Both the position numbers and the translations under genes were made by a program. DNA of 64,000 nt, taken from the NCBI GenBank assembly GCA_014218235.1, contig CM024761.1, positions 94,919,648 through 94,983,647 of the forward strand, given 5' to 3'. The stretch's first letter is position 1. Each line of letters opens with the position of its first letter. Below, in pieces: positions 35,901 to 46,580 of this stretch. Under the pieces are notes generated by a model. It did no database searches, was not told the origin of the DNA, and worked only from the letters and a program-made list of their open reading frames with translations. The stretch comes from Colocasia esculenta (Eukaryota; Streptophyta; Magnoliopsida; Alismatales; Araceae).

Positions 35901-37179
35901 GGGGAAAGTGGGGTTCCAGGACTCGAGGAAGCATCCGTAAAAATACTGGGACTTAAGGGGACATGTGTGGGATCAAGTTCTAGGTTTACTTGCCTGTCAA
36001 ATAAATCTACAAAGATCGGAATAAGCTGATGAAGCCCTTCTCGGCCTTGCCAAAAAGGTGTTCAGAAACTCCTTCGATCCTCTTCTCCTGTCGATGTAGA
36101 TGGTACCTCGGAGCTGGGATCTCTTCTTGGATGTATTGGCCGTCCTCCAGACGTTGTAGCTCCTTGGTTTGCACCTCCAGTCGACGGATCAAAGGTTACC
36201 AACTCTAGGTCTTCTCTTGATCTCCCATAGCTAGGGTTTCTCTTTTCAAAGGGCCAAAGGGACCCTTCAGGTTGCAAGAGTGGGTTGCTTATAGGGTGAG
36301 GGTTGAGGTATTTCGCAGGGCTGATGGATGAGACGTTGAAGAAACATCTCCCCAACCAGAGAGGAAGACCATCCGGAATTCCTGGGCCTGCTGCGCACAA
36401 AAAACCAGAGAAGTAAACGTCCACATCACTGGCCGTTTACTTAGGTGTAGGCGTCCATCGACATGGACGTTTACTATCATGGGCGTCCACCCATGTTGAC
36501 GCCAAGTTCCTCTACGGCCAGAAGACAAAACAATGCAGAAAATCATACTTGCACCCTACATGTACATGCAATGCACTAAGCACAATGTACACATCAACTA
36601 CACCATGCATAAGTACAACGTTTACACTAATCATACACATGCATACTTAAGTATACCAAGATGTCAGGTGCTTAGAATTAGGAATACTATTATCATATGC
36701 ATAAGATAATATACATACATATATACACATATAAATCGAGCAACGTTCACAACTAAACATACACATGCATTCACAAGTACACCTAGCTGATATGTACATA
36801 GATATCTACATATGCATGCATGATATTTATACACAAGCACAATTCCACACGCACACAAATAAAGATAAGTCGAGGGCCTTATCAAATTGGATAGGCAAAT
36901 ATCACGTGCGTAAGATAACGTACATATAGATGCATATATGTATATACATATGTACTTCATATATTCACACACAATATCCAGGAAATAAGTAGCACAAGAT
37001 ATGCTTCAATATTTAGAAAATACATGCATAATATTATTCAAATATTCTAAGTCTAAGATGCTTAGTATTCATAGTACTTCTCAACTCAGCTAATTGCTCA
37101 TTTCTATATGAATTATCTTATGCACCTATATATATATATATTTATACACATAAAAGAGGATAAAATTCGGGGTCTAACA
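32991..37179 (-). mobile_element. Solo LTR, about 4.2 kb, splitting element 5 pol (element-1 group)
   Basis: This is 4189 bases. The minus strand starts TGTTAGACCCCGAATTTT at 37179 and ends GAGGGTCGTTACA at 32991. The flanks are GCTAA (32986-32990) and GCAAA (37180-37184), a 5-bp duplication with one later change. Removing the LTR and one flank leaves the pol frame continuous. It carries GACG/GTTTAC motif blocks (about 36415-36515 and 35765-35860), a TATA-like box at about 36288-36296, a GC-type donor CAG|GCAAGTAAACC at 35993, a short tandem repeat (34500-34690), the GCGCAGACCGGGAG segment (about 34727-34742) and an acceptor-like TACAG|GTGAGAC at 33371. Confidence 0.93.
34500..34690. repeat. 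CACATAACTCATGT tandem repeat in LTR
   Basis: Imperfect tandem copies of a roughly 17-19 base unit built on CACATAACTCATGT and close variants. A shorter version occurs at about 4862-4935 in element 1. It is a simple-repeat expansion inside the LTR. Confidence 0.8.
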
Positions 37180-37184
37180 GCAAA

Positions 37185-38893
37185 TGTTTCCTTGACACAA
37201 ACCAAGAATGGATCGTTGTCCTGTTGTGCTTTAATCTCTTCCAACATGTCAAACTTAATCTTGATATTGGCAACCAAGACTCGGTCATCTCTATGTTCGA
37301 TGTTCAAGTCTAATCCTGCGAAATGTTCTAGTAGTTGCATCTTGCCAAGAACTAGACTTGATAAAGATGCCATCGGCTTTCTACGAAGAGCATCAACCAC
37401 AACATTTCCCTTGCCTGGATGGTACTGGATGTTGAAATCAAAATCCTTTAGGTATTCAAGCCATCTTCTCTGCCTCATATTAAGTTCCTTCGGAGAGAAT
37501 AAATATTTCAAGCTCCAATGGTCTGAATAGACAGTAAATTGCTCACCATATAAATAATGTCTCCAGATTTCTAAGGCGAAGACCACGGCAGCCAAGTCGA
37601 GATCATGCACAGAGTAGATGACTTCATGCGTCTTCAGTTGTCTTGAAGAATAGGCAATGACTTTCTCCTCCTGCATCAATACGCAGCCTAGCCCAATTCC
37701 TGAGACATCTGTATAGACAGAAAAACCTTCTCCCTCTATTGGAAGAGCGAGAACAAGGGCTGAGGTCAGACATTCTTTTAGAGTTTGGAAACTCTTCTCA
37801 CACTCTTTACTCCAGGAGTAGGGATTCTCCTTTCGTGTAAGACGCGTGAGAGGAATGGCAATCTTGGAGAAGTCCTTTATGAACCGCCTGTAGTAACCAG
37901 CCTGTCCTAAGAAGCTTCTGATTTCTGTGACATTGGTTGGTCTCTCCCATTTGAGTATAGCTTAAACATTGGAGGGATCAACATAGATGTCGTCCTTTGA
38001 CATAACATGGCCCAAGAAAGACACTTCTTCAAGCCAGAATTCGCACTTGCTCAGTTTTGCATATAATTTGTTGTCTCGCAAGACTTGTAGAGCAATCCTC
38101 AATGTTCTTCATGTTTGTCTTTGGTCATGGAATATATGAGGATGTCATCAATGAAGACGACCACGAACTTGTCAAGATATGGTCGGTATATGTTGTTCAT
38201 GAGTTGCATAAAGGCTACAGGAGCCTTGGTCAGACCAAAAGGCATTACAATGAATTCATAGTGTCCATACCTGCTCTTGAAAGTCGTTTTGAAGATATCG
38301 TCATCCTTGATCATTTGGTGATAGCCAGATCGGAAGTCAATCTTAGAGAAATATTGAGCTTCAGATATCTGATCGAATAGTTCATCGACCCAGGGTAATG
38401 GGTACTTGTTCTTGATGGTTAGCTGATTGAGTTGTCGTTAGTCAATACATAGCCTCATAGACCCATCTTTCTTTTTAATGAACAGCACAGGTGCTCCCCA
38501 TGGGAAAGTAATTGGTCTGATGAACCCCTTTTCTAATAGCTCCATAAGTTGTGCCTTCAGTTCCTTTAATTGACACGACATCAGTGCAGCTCCATGGATT
38601 AACTCCATAACAAAGTTCACATCACGTTCAGGGGGAATCCCTGGCAGATCTTCAGGAAACACATCTGGGTAGTCCTGGACTATATGTATGTCTTCTATCT
38701 GAGAACCCTTCCTTTCAACTATTACGACCGCAAGGAAAGCAAGGCAACATTTCCTTATCGTATTATCGGCCTTTATGGCAGAGAGTAGAGACATCCGTCC
38801 CTTATATCTAATCCCAGTGAATGACAACATAGGTATATCAGTAAATGTAACTTTCCCTTTCTTACAGTCAACCGTTGCCCCATAAGTGGACAA
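37185..38893 (-). pseudogene. pol: Element 5 RT and RNase H
   Basis: In minus-strand order: the pre-RT DIHIVQDYPDVFPEDLPGI motif, a small deletion just before LKELKAQL, the fingers motif WGAPVLFIKKKDG, DYRQLN with a stop just after the Asp, FIDD at 38155-38144, and then the connection (GYYRRFIKDFSK). RNase H follows with YSSRQLKTHE, VHDLDLAAVVFALEIWRHYL and the YHPGKGN motif near 37430-37400. The frame is broken in a few places only, so this copy is less decayed than element 2. The 3' end is cut by the solo LTR ending at 37179. Confidence 0.94.
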
Positions 38894-39220
38894 CTAGTCG
38901 GCTCTCAGAATTACGTCATAGACTTCCATAGGCATACATACTAGGTCGGCTTTTAGGTTATGCTCTCCGATCATTACATCCGCAAATGGAAAATATTTGT
39001 TCAATTTCTCCTTCTCTCCCAATGGTTTTGTGATAGAGAATTCACACCCCATGGATATAGGTTTAACATTCAGAGTATCAGCAAAATTTTGACACATGAA
39101 TGAATGAGTTGCTCCAGTATCAAATAAAACAAATACTAATAAGGAGAAAACTTGTAGGGTACCTTCTACCATGCCACCTTCCTCAGCAGGCTCTTCATCA
39201 TGCAGGGCTTACAATCTTCC
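38894..39220 (-). pseudogene. Element 5 protease
   Basis: Aspartic protease with D-T-G at 39121-39113 (FDTGATHSF), followed by HNLKADLVCMPME.YDVIL and ending at the RAD position, where the family has GADWLS; a TAG replaces the Trp codon. Its closest relative in the window is element 8, which is almost identical over this stretch. It lies just after gag in the usual order. Confidence 0.92.
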
Positions 39221-40158
39221 CTATTTCTTAGGCACATTAGTACGCCTCTCATGTTCCTTTAATAGCGGGCACTCGGGGATACTGTGCTCACGGCTTCCAC
39301 AATGCAAACATGCACCGACTTTCCTCCAGCATTCGTCAGTCGTGTGACCTGGCTTGTTACAGTGCTTGCAATTTCTTTTCGCTAGAGTGTTGGGAACGAA
39401 AACATTGGGCTTCTTCTCCTGACTGGGTCCTTCAGTGATGCTGAAAGAATGCTTCTTGCCATTAGTCGGCTTAGCAGTAGTCAGCCCAGGTGTCAATTCC
39501 TTCTTTATGACTTTCCCCTTGATACGGTCGGTGAAGTTCGTAGCATCTTCTAATAGTTGTGCTTTCTTCACCATCTTGGCATATGTCTGGATGTCGAGAG
39601 GGGTCATTTGAGTAATGTACTGAGGCTTAAGGCCATTGAGGAAGTGCTTATTCTTCATCGTTTCGGTATTCACCAGGTGCTCGGCATATCTTGCTAGTCT
39701 AGAAAACTGGGCTTCATAGTTAGCTACAGAAAGGCTCCTTTGTTTAAGAGCAGCAAACTCCACAGCCTTCTTCTCTTGCACATGCTCGAAGAAATACTTG
39801 GAATTAAAAGCCTCTTTGAATTGAGTCCAAGTGAATTGACCATTCGCCCTGGTTGCTTCCACAGACTCCCACCAAGAGCGGGCGTCCTTTTTCAGTTGAA
39901 ATGTTGCTAGTAGCAGCTTGCTCAAGCTACACATTGCATGACACAGAAAATTATTTTTGTCTCCTTTAGCCGGTACTCGGCCTCATCCAGATCGGTAGTA
40001 CTACTAAACTTTGGCGGATTTAAGCTTCTGAAATTATGATGTAACTCGTCTGCACCGCAGTTTCCTCCTCCTCCTCCTTGCGCCGCTTGTAGAAGCGCAC
40101 GAGTGAGTTCTTGGATTGTTTGTTGCATGCCCCTCATTTGAGAACATTCAGCAGTCAT
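39221..40158 (-). pseudogene. gag: Element 5 gag
   Basis: The start is placed at ATG 40158-40156 because its sequence (MTAECSQMRGMQQTIQ) parallels the gag start of element 8. One frameshift near 39930 separates the N-terminus from a long open piece (39934-39221) with the KDARSWWESVEATR capsid motif, FNSKYF, YEAQFSRLARYA and two intact CCHC zinc knuckles, CKHCNKPGHTTDEC and CLHCGSREHSIPEC. Gag forms the virus-like particle and the knuckles bind the RNA. Except for the shift, this is the best-preserved gag in the window. Confidence 0.95.
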
Positions 40159-40348
40159 CTTAACATTCTTAAGTTTCCTACAAAAATAACCTATCATTAG
40201 GACATTAATATGGAATTTAATTCGTGCGTGTGTGATTATCCTTCAGATTTTGACCCTGGGTTCTACCCAAAACTGACATAGGTATGATAATTGGCTTAGA
40301 TACGTGTCATGGCAGTCCGTCCTAGAACATCCTAGAAAGGGTATCCTA

Positions 40349-40361
40349 GGCTGTGATACCA
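40349..40361 (-). other. Primer-binding site of element 5
   Basis: The minus strand reads TGGTATCACAGCC, one base away from the initiator tRNA-Met complement, seven bases inside the LTR end at 40369. Confidence 0.88.
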
Positions 40362-41802
40362 CAAAAATTGTCACGCCCCGACGCGGAATATCGGAACGTG
40401 AGGCAGTTGCAAGTAATGGATACAGAGCGTATAATAGACATCAAACAACTGTTCAATGAATAAATACTAAAATAAATGCATTTCATTAATAACTCCTCAT
40501 ATGTCTATTACAATCACTAATATCAGAGCCATTCTGTAGGGCCCAATTACATTGAATAAAAGCAAAGACTAACTAAGACTCTAACATAATACTAAGATGC
40601 CAGGGTACTCTTGACTTCACTCTTGGTCATTCCCGTCGTCATGAGTGTAAGTTTCATCCTTAGTCTCACCTGAGAACACACAACAATAATGCAAGGTGAG
40701 CGATAACGCCCAGTAGGACTTAAATCTCATGATCAAGCATGCTTTAAATGGTTAATGTATTAAAGAGCAGAGTAACTGATGGTAGAGAGCGAGAGTCAAG
40801 TATTGTCAAGCAAGTGATAGCACGATAGCATGATTCATATAGTGCAAGTGTCAAGTATAGCACAAAGAGCAGGATGGCCATAGCACAATATAGTTTAATG
40901 ATAGCACAACGAGTCGAGTATAACATAGCACTTTGATTGTTATATAGATAGTCAAGATAGATAGCACTTGAGTGTAATGCCAAACACTCTGGTCAATTAA
41001 CTCCCACGGGCAATAGCACTTTTGGGTGCACCTCCCTAGACCAGACCGGGCCCTTTATATTGCCAAGCATTAGTCATAATGTTTATCTTTAGACAATCAG
41101 TGAAATGGCCATATAGAGTACCAAGAATAGAGGAGAGTATTTGATGAATAGTCGAGATAGCAGAGAGGGTGTGAATAGATGAGCGAGTTGAGTAAAGATG
41201 AGAACTATAGGTCATTGCACATAAACGTCGATTAAACGGGCGATAGTAACAGTTGCACAACACGCGCAATTGGTGTTGGCAGTCTGGTGGAATTCACTAA
41301 CCTTCCACTGGCCATGTTATGCATAGGTCCAAAGGTCCGGCGTGATTCAAGATAAGAGATAACTTTTAAAAGCCATTAGGATCATGTTGATCCTTAAGGG
41401 TGTCATAGGAGTTAGGGGAGAACCAGCTCGTCGACTATGTGGGAATCCATGGACAGAGGAGACTTACGGAGGCCTTGAACAAGGATTCACTAGTCCAACA
41501 GAAGGAATATCGGATGGAGAGTTTATCCAAGTCAAGTGAAAGTGTATATAGAACAAGTGTTTGACGTTCCAGAGGAATTCTAGAACAGCGGAGTGTCGGT
41601 AACGGTATTCCCAAAACATTGCAAGAAACGAAGACAAGTTCATTTAAAATAGGGAAATTTAAATACATTATTGAAATAAATTCCCAGATATATTATGAGA
41701 TATTTTCATGTCAAGTTCAGTCATCACAGATGGTTACAAGTATGTGTATGTGATTGAGTAAATCATAGATATGAAAAGATAATGTGTATGGCTTTTAATT
41801 AG

Positions 41803-44005
41803 TGTTGCCCAGCTAGCAAGCCCAGAGGGGGGGTGAATGGGGCTTTAAAACTTCGTCTACTAACCCTGTACACAAAAATGTTCACACAAAACACACTTCG
41901 ATGGATGTTAGTGATAGTGAAGATAAACAACAATCACACAAAGATAATCACACAACACAAGGAATTATCCTGGTTCGGATCTCCTCTCCTTAGGAGTCCT
42001 ACGTCCAGTCCCTGAGCAAAATCTCAGGATTTCACTACCAAGGGTACAGTCCCCCTTAAGGACCATTACACCTAGGCACAACTGGTCTTCCTTCAACCCG
42101 AAGGGAATTACAACCCCCTGGATACCACACCATGTCCTCCTTCAACACGAAGGGAAAGACACACCCTGGATCCCACCAGGTCTTCCTTCACAACAGAAGG
42201 GAACAACTCTAGAAATAGTGGTCAAAGAGATGATGCCCGTAGATCAAGCTTATAGAACACTGCTTGATCTGAAGCAAGGACTGAGAAGAAGAAGAGATCT
42301 ACAATCAAGGACTCTTCTCAGACCGTAAGGATCTCATACAGATGAAAAACTTAGCACCGAGAGCATGAGCTAAAAACTAATGAGAGTTTGTGCTTGGCTC
42401 TAAGAATGGCTTGATGAAGATTGAAGGCATTGTAGCTTGTTATTCACTGACTATCTTTTATTGTCGAACTTAATTCTTATATATATATCAACGTTTGAAA
42501 TACAAACGTTGGGGTGTCCGTTGTCTCTATGCATAAGTGTACGTTAGACTTCATGGTACTGTAGAAGCTTCCAGTCAGCAGTCTATTATCCATTTGTGCA
42601 CGCAAAGAGATAGGATCTTTTGTAGTATCCTTTGGCTTCTATTTTGTCGAACGTTGTATGACGAATGTTGTCAAAAACCTGCATACATTAAATGCTAAAC
42701 AATAGACAGCTAAGCTGTCTCTTATTGTCAGTCAACATTACATTGATTTTATACAGAACTAGAAATTTCATTCTGTTCTTCCAAAAAGATGTTTGCAGAA
42801 TAAGCACAAGAATAGAAGATATCGTCTGCATGAATATAGAGATACGTTCAGAGTAATAAATGCACAGACATTAGAAAGATGTGTGAGAAGGCTTTGACTT
42901 TTCAACGCAGTCAAATATCAAGTCGTTCTATTTGGCTTAACTGAATCGTTATGATTCTATAAGCAAATCGTTATCAACAAGTCGTTATAATCAAATCGTT
43001 ATAGAGTCATAAACAAATTGATGTACAAATTGTTATGACGTTATAAGCAAATTGATGTACAAATCGTTGTGATGTTATACGCAAATCAATGTACGAATCG
43101 TTATGACGTTTTAAGCAAATCGATGTACAAATCGTTATGACGTTATAAGCAAATCGATGTACAATTCGTTGTGACGTTATAAGCAAATCAATGTACGAAT
43201 CATTATGACGTTATAAGCAAATCGATGTACAAATCATTATGACGTTATAGGCAAATCGATGTACAAAGCGTTATGACATTATAAGCAAATCGATGTACAA
43301 ATCGTTACGGAGCAAATCGTTACGATGACTAAAGGAATCGTTACGAGAGCAAGTCGTTACGATGACTAAAGGAATCGTTACGAGAGCAAGTTGTTACGAT
43401 GACTAAAGGAATCGTTACGAGAGCAAGTCGTTAGGATGACTAAAGGAATCGTTACGAGAGAAAATCGTTACGATGACCAAGGGAATCGTTACGAGAGTAA
43501 GTCGTTACGATGACTAAAGGAATTGTTACGAGAGCAAGTCGCTACGATGACTAAAGGTATCGTTATGAGAGCAAATCGTTACGATGACTAAAGGAATCGT
43601 TACGAGAGCAAGTCGTTACGATGACTAAAGGAATCGTTACGAGAGCAAGTCGTTACGATAACTAAAGGAATCATTACGAGAGTAAATCGTTATGATCACT
43701 TATAGAATCGATGTGAGGGCAATTCGTTGCGATCACTTATTGAATATGAAATTTTTATGAATGTAAGGAATCGTTATATCTTCATAGAAATCGTTATGAA
43801 CTTAGATAGATATAATGCTTCAAACTTACATTGTTGTAGAGTGATGAATACTTACATCATGGTTGATTTGCTTGTTTACCCTTGGTTATTTCCTGTGCTT
43901 AAAATCTCATAATAAATTGTTAGATTAAACATTTATCATTGTTTTGTTAATCACCAAAATAGATATGTAATTAATTTAAATTACATGTAGATAAATGACC
44001 ATTAA
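41803..44005 (-). mobile_element. SIRE/Maximus-like Ty1/copia LTR
   Basis: On the minus strand the LTR ends ..CCCATTCACCCCCCCTCTGGGCTTGCTAGCTGGGCAACA at 41803 (split here as two recognisable words, a C7 tract and GGGCAACA). It is preceded at about 44006-44018 by a polypurine tract (AAAAAGGGGGAGA) just after TTTTGTCATCACC, a pairing typical of SIRE/Maximus-type copia elements. The start of the LTR has drifted from TG. It carries a large tandem array (42940-43740). The family is inferred from these motifs; no copia pol is present. Confidence 0.7.
42940..43740. repeat. Two adjoining tandem arrays (34-bp and 37-bp units)
   Basis: About 43010-43290 holds imperfect 34-base units built on GACGTTATAAGCAAATCG then ATGTACAAATCGTTAT. 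About 43290-43740 holds 37-base units built on GTCGTTACGATGACTAAA then GGAATCGTTACGAGAGCAA. Both units centre on CGTTAYGA words, the near-palindrome TCGTTACGA appearing twice in each 37-base unit. Units differ by a few bases, so the array expanded from one seed. It lies inside the copia-type LTR. Confidence 0.92.
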
Positions 44006-44018
44006 TCTCCCCCTTTTT
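44006..44018 (-). other. Polypurine tract of the copia-like remnant
   Basis: The minus strand reads AAAAAGGGGGAGA, immediately before the LTR. A second C-rich copy (CTCCCCCTTTTTGTC) at about 44119-44134 may be an older duplicate. Confidence 0.7.
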
Positions 44019-44224
44019 GGTGATGACAAAACATAACTATTAGCAAAGATGATTTGAATTAAGTCTAAGCATTCTTGCGAAAAGAATATGATGGAAATAT
44101 TTCAGAAATGCTATGTTTCTCCCCCTTTTTGTCATGTAAGCAAAAAGATACAAGAGCTTGAGATAAGAAAGAGAGAAAAGAGCAAAGAAAGAGAGAAACA
44201 AAGAGAGTTATGGAGCATTGGAGG

Positions 44225-44790
44225 GTTCAGAGAGATAGAAGGCAGGAAACAAGAGAGATGCAAAGCGCCTTATGATAGGTAGCGCTTGGCGTTCCTGCTC
44301 TTAAAAATACGCTTGAAATGCTCCAAGCTCAATACAATAGGAGGGTCCCATGGTGGGAGTCATCCTCTTGATGTGAAGCTGTCTCTGATCTGATATGAAA
44401 TCCCAGTATTTGTCATTGCCAACAGCTACCTTGTAGGAGATGAAGCAACCAAAACTGGCAAACTGAAGAAATTGAGTGATTTTAAATGGATAGAAGATCT
44501 GATGCTGCCGAAATTCCTTCTTTAATTCTAGAAAGATCCTATACCGTTCCTCCCATTTCAGGAAGGAGTCCCGGACCAGGTGAAGAGAGTTTGCATGTAG
44601 AAATTCAGCAGGAGTCCGAAGAGGTTGATGGGAGCGAGCCTGAGAAGTATTCAACTCTTGAAGCTGTCTAGCGGACAAAGTGTAGAGCTTTTCCCAATCA
44701 GCAGGTGACAGACGCTCACATTCAGATAGAATAGGGGCAAGGACATCTGCCTTGAGGTACCCCTAAAGATACTGCTTGAAGACAAATCTA
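44225..44790 (-). pseudogene. Unrecognised ORF between copia pol position and 3' LTR
   Basis: On the minus strand a frame reads from about 44790 through one stop near 44762 and then openly to about 44300, including an ATG-led stretch of 125 codons (44678-44301). It has ADWEKLYTLSARQLQEL, an acidic/basic helix around KWEERYRIFLELKKEFRQ and an aromatic patch. I do not recognise a domain. SIRE/Maximus-type elements often carry an extra ORF at this place, sometimes called env-like, so that is the likeliest origin; this rests on position only. No signal peptide or membrane segment was seen. Confidence 0.4.
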
Positions 44791-44809
44791 TGAAAAGCGA
44801 GGCTACGAC

Positions 44810-45394
44810 CTTCTTGCACATACTTTACTCATTGTGCTATTGCTATACTTTGTGCTATTTGTGCTATGGCCATCTTGCTATCTTGTGCTATACTCGACAC
44901 TTGTGCTATATTTGTAAAGTTGTGATATTTTGTTCACGTGCTATCCTGCTATCTTTTACTTGACTCTCTCGCTCTATCATTAGTTACTCTACCTTTAATG
45001 CATTAATTATTTAAAGCCTACTTGACTATTGAGATTTAAGTCCTACTGGGTGTTATTGCTCACCCTACGTTATTTGTCATTGTGTTCTCAGGTGAGACCG
45101 AGGAAGAACTATACACTCAAGAGGACGGAAACGACCAGGAGTGATGACTTGAGTACCCTAGTGTCCTAGTACTATGATAGAGTCTTAGTTTAGTCTTTTA
45201 CTTTACTTCAATGTAATTGGTCCCTATAGAATGGCTCTAATATTAGTGGTTGTAACTAGACATTTGAAAGTTATAAATGAGAAGAATTTTCTTTAGTATT
45301 ATTCATTGTGCAATGGTTTGATGTCTAGTACTTTCTCTATAACCGTTTACTTGCAACTGCCTCACGTTCCAATATTCTGCGTCAGGGCGTGACA
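44810..45394 (+). mobile_element. LTR 3'-end fragment in opposite orientation
   Basis: This is the last 585 bases of an element 8-type LTR, plus strand. It contains GTGCTAT-rich repeats (also at about 60540-60660), the CCTACTGGGTG motif, acceptor-like CTCAG|GTGAGACCGAGG at 45091, and the end GCGTCAGGGCGTGACA. It is inverted relative to the element 5 LTR in which it lies (compare 40369-40980). Its 5' part is missing, replaced by the copia remnant, and no PBS follows it. Confidence 0.85.
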
Positions 45395-46580
45395 CATGTC
45401 ATGTCGCGTGGAGAATGCGACAGGGTTTCGGTCACGATCTGCTCCTAAGAACACAGCCTATCGGGTCTTCGCATTCTCAGGACCTGCGTCTGAGCCCGAG
45501 TAGGAAAAGGTTTGCCTTGGATTGCAGTTCAAGCATTCCATATTTTGATATAGGGTAGGTTAAAAATTGATATCTCAGTGTACAGTTTTTTAAAAATCAT
45601 GAAACCACTTATAAACAATTCTAGACATGCAAGGGTACACAAAGTAAATAGGAATTTGAAAGTAAACATGGTTTTGACAGGTTTTGATTTTGTTCTTTAA
45701 TGAAGAACACAGAACAGTATACAATGATGGAAAAAGAATTAACTCGGGTAGTATACTGAATGGAAATTGGGGAAATCAGTGGCAAATGATTCCTGAGAAT
45801 GAGTATTATGTCCAGTAAAAATTTCGTGGCATGAGATCAAGTGTACATGGAGTTCTAAATTAAGTATGAGGGTTCGGGTACAAGATGATAGCAGAACTTC
45901 AAAAATAAAGGTCTAAAGATAGGGTTGATGAAAATTAGTGGAACTAGAGGGCTTTTGTTCCTTATGTTAGGAACATCCTACAGACGAGATTAATTAGATT
46001 TAGCTTGTGAGAATGCCTACCTTTGGGTCAATTTGTCTCCTATGGCTTAGAACTCGAGGAACAAGTGGTAGGTCTTGAGCAAGCCTTCTCCCCACGAATT
46101 CTCCATTCGTTTGGCCTCTCCTCCACGTCTAGCAAGTCTCAGCAACGCATAAGGCTGGCCATGAAGGAATTGGGGTATATTTAAGCACCTATGGTTTCTA
46201 ATTCCTACTATAACTCTAACTCCTATTTAATTTCGAGTTTCCTCTATTTCTTTCAACCTTCGAAGATTTCCACCTCCTAATTGGGTTAGGTTGGGTTGCA
46301 AATTTGTACCTAGCCAATTTGGGTAAGGTTAGGAGTCCAATTCCAACCCATATTCACTATTTCAATGTTTTAAGAGCACATTTCATTTTAGGAAATAATA
46401 AAGATATGAATTTAGGGTATTTTCCTTTTATTCAACTTTTAAAAATCCCTATTTTGGCCTAATAACCATTACATGATCCATTTCACAAAGCCCATTACTT
46501 CTTTTTGTTTAATGGTTTTAATTAATTTATTTTTCTTTATTTAATTAATTTATTTATTTATTAAAATACTGGGTGCTACA

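Larger units (their letters stand above)
40369..46580 (-). mobile_element. Element 5, 5' LTR in two pieces (40369-41802 and 45395-46580)
   Basis: The minus strand starts TGTAGCACCCAGTATTTT at 46580 and ends GCGTCGGGGCGTGACA at 40369, next to the PBS. Both pieces align with the intact element 8 LTR (58159-61170) in the opposite direction: for example, 45600-45680 pairs with about 59150-59210, and 41700-41800 with about 59650-59760. The two pieces total about 2.6 kb; about 0.1 kb at the break seems lost. A donor-like AAAG|GTAGGCATTCTCAC lies at 46020 (minus) and an acceptor-like TCTCAG|GTGAGAC at 40670. The 5 bases after it, TCAAC, lie in the element 6 LTR. Confidence 0.9.

Noticed and set aside
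41833..42015. A small coding gene in the copia region.
   Set aside because: It overlaps the R-region motif of a copia-type LTR (GGGGGGGTGAATGGGG) and shows no domain.
43290..43740. CRISPR-like array.
   Set aside because: Units are contiguous with no unique spacers, and the setting is a plant LTR; it is a tandem repeat.
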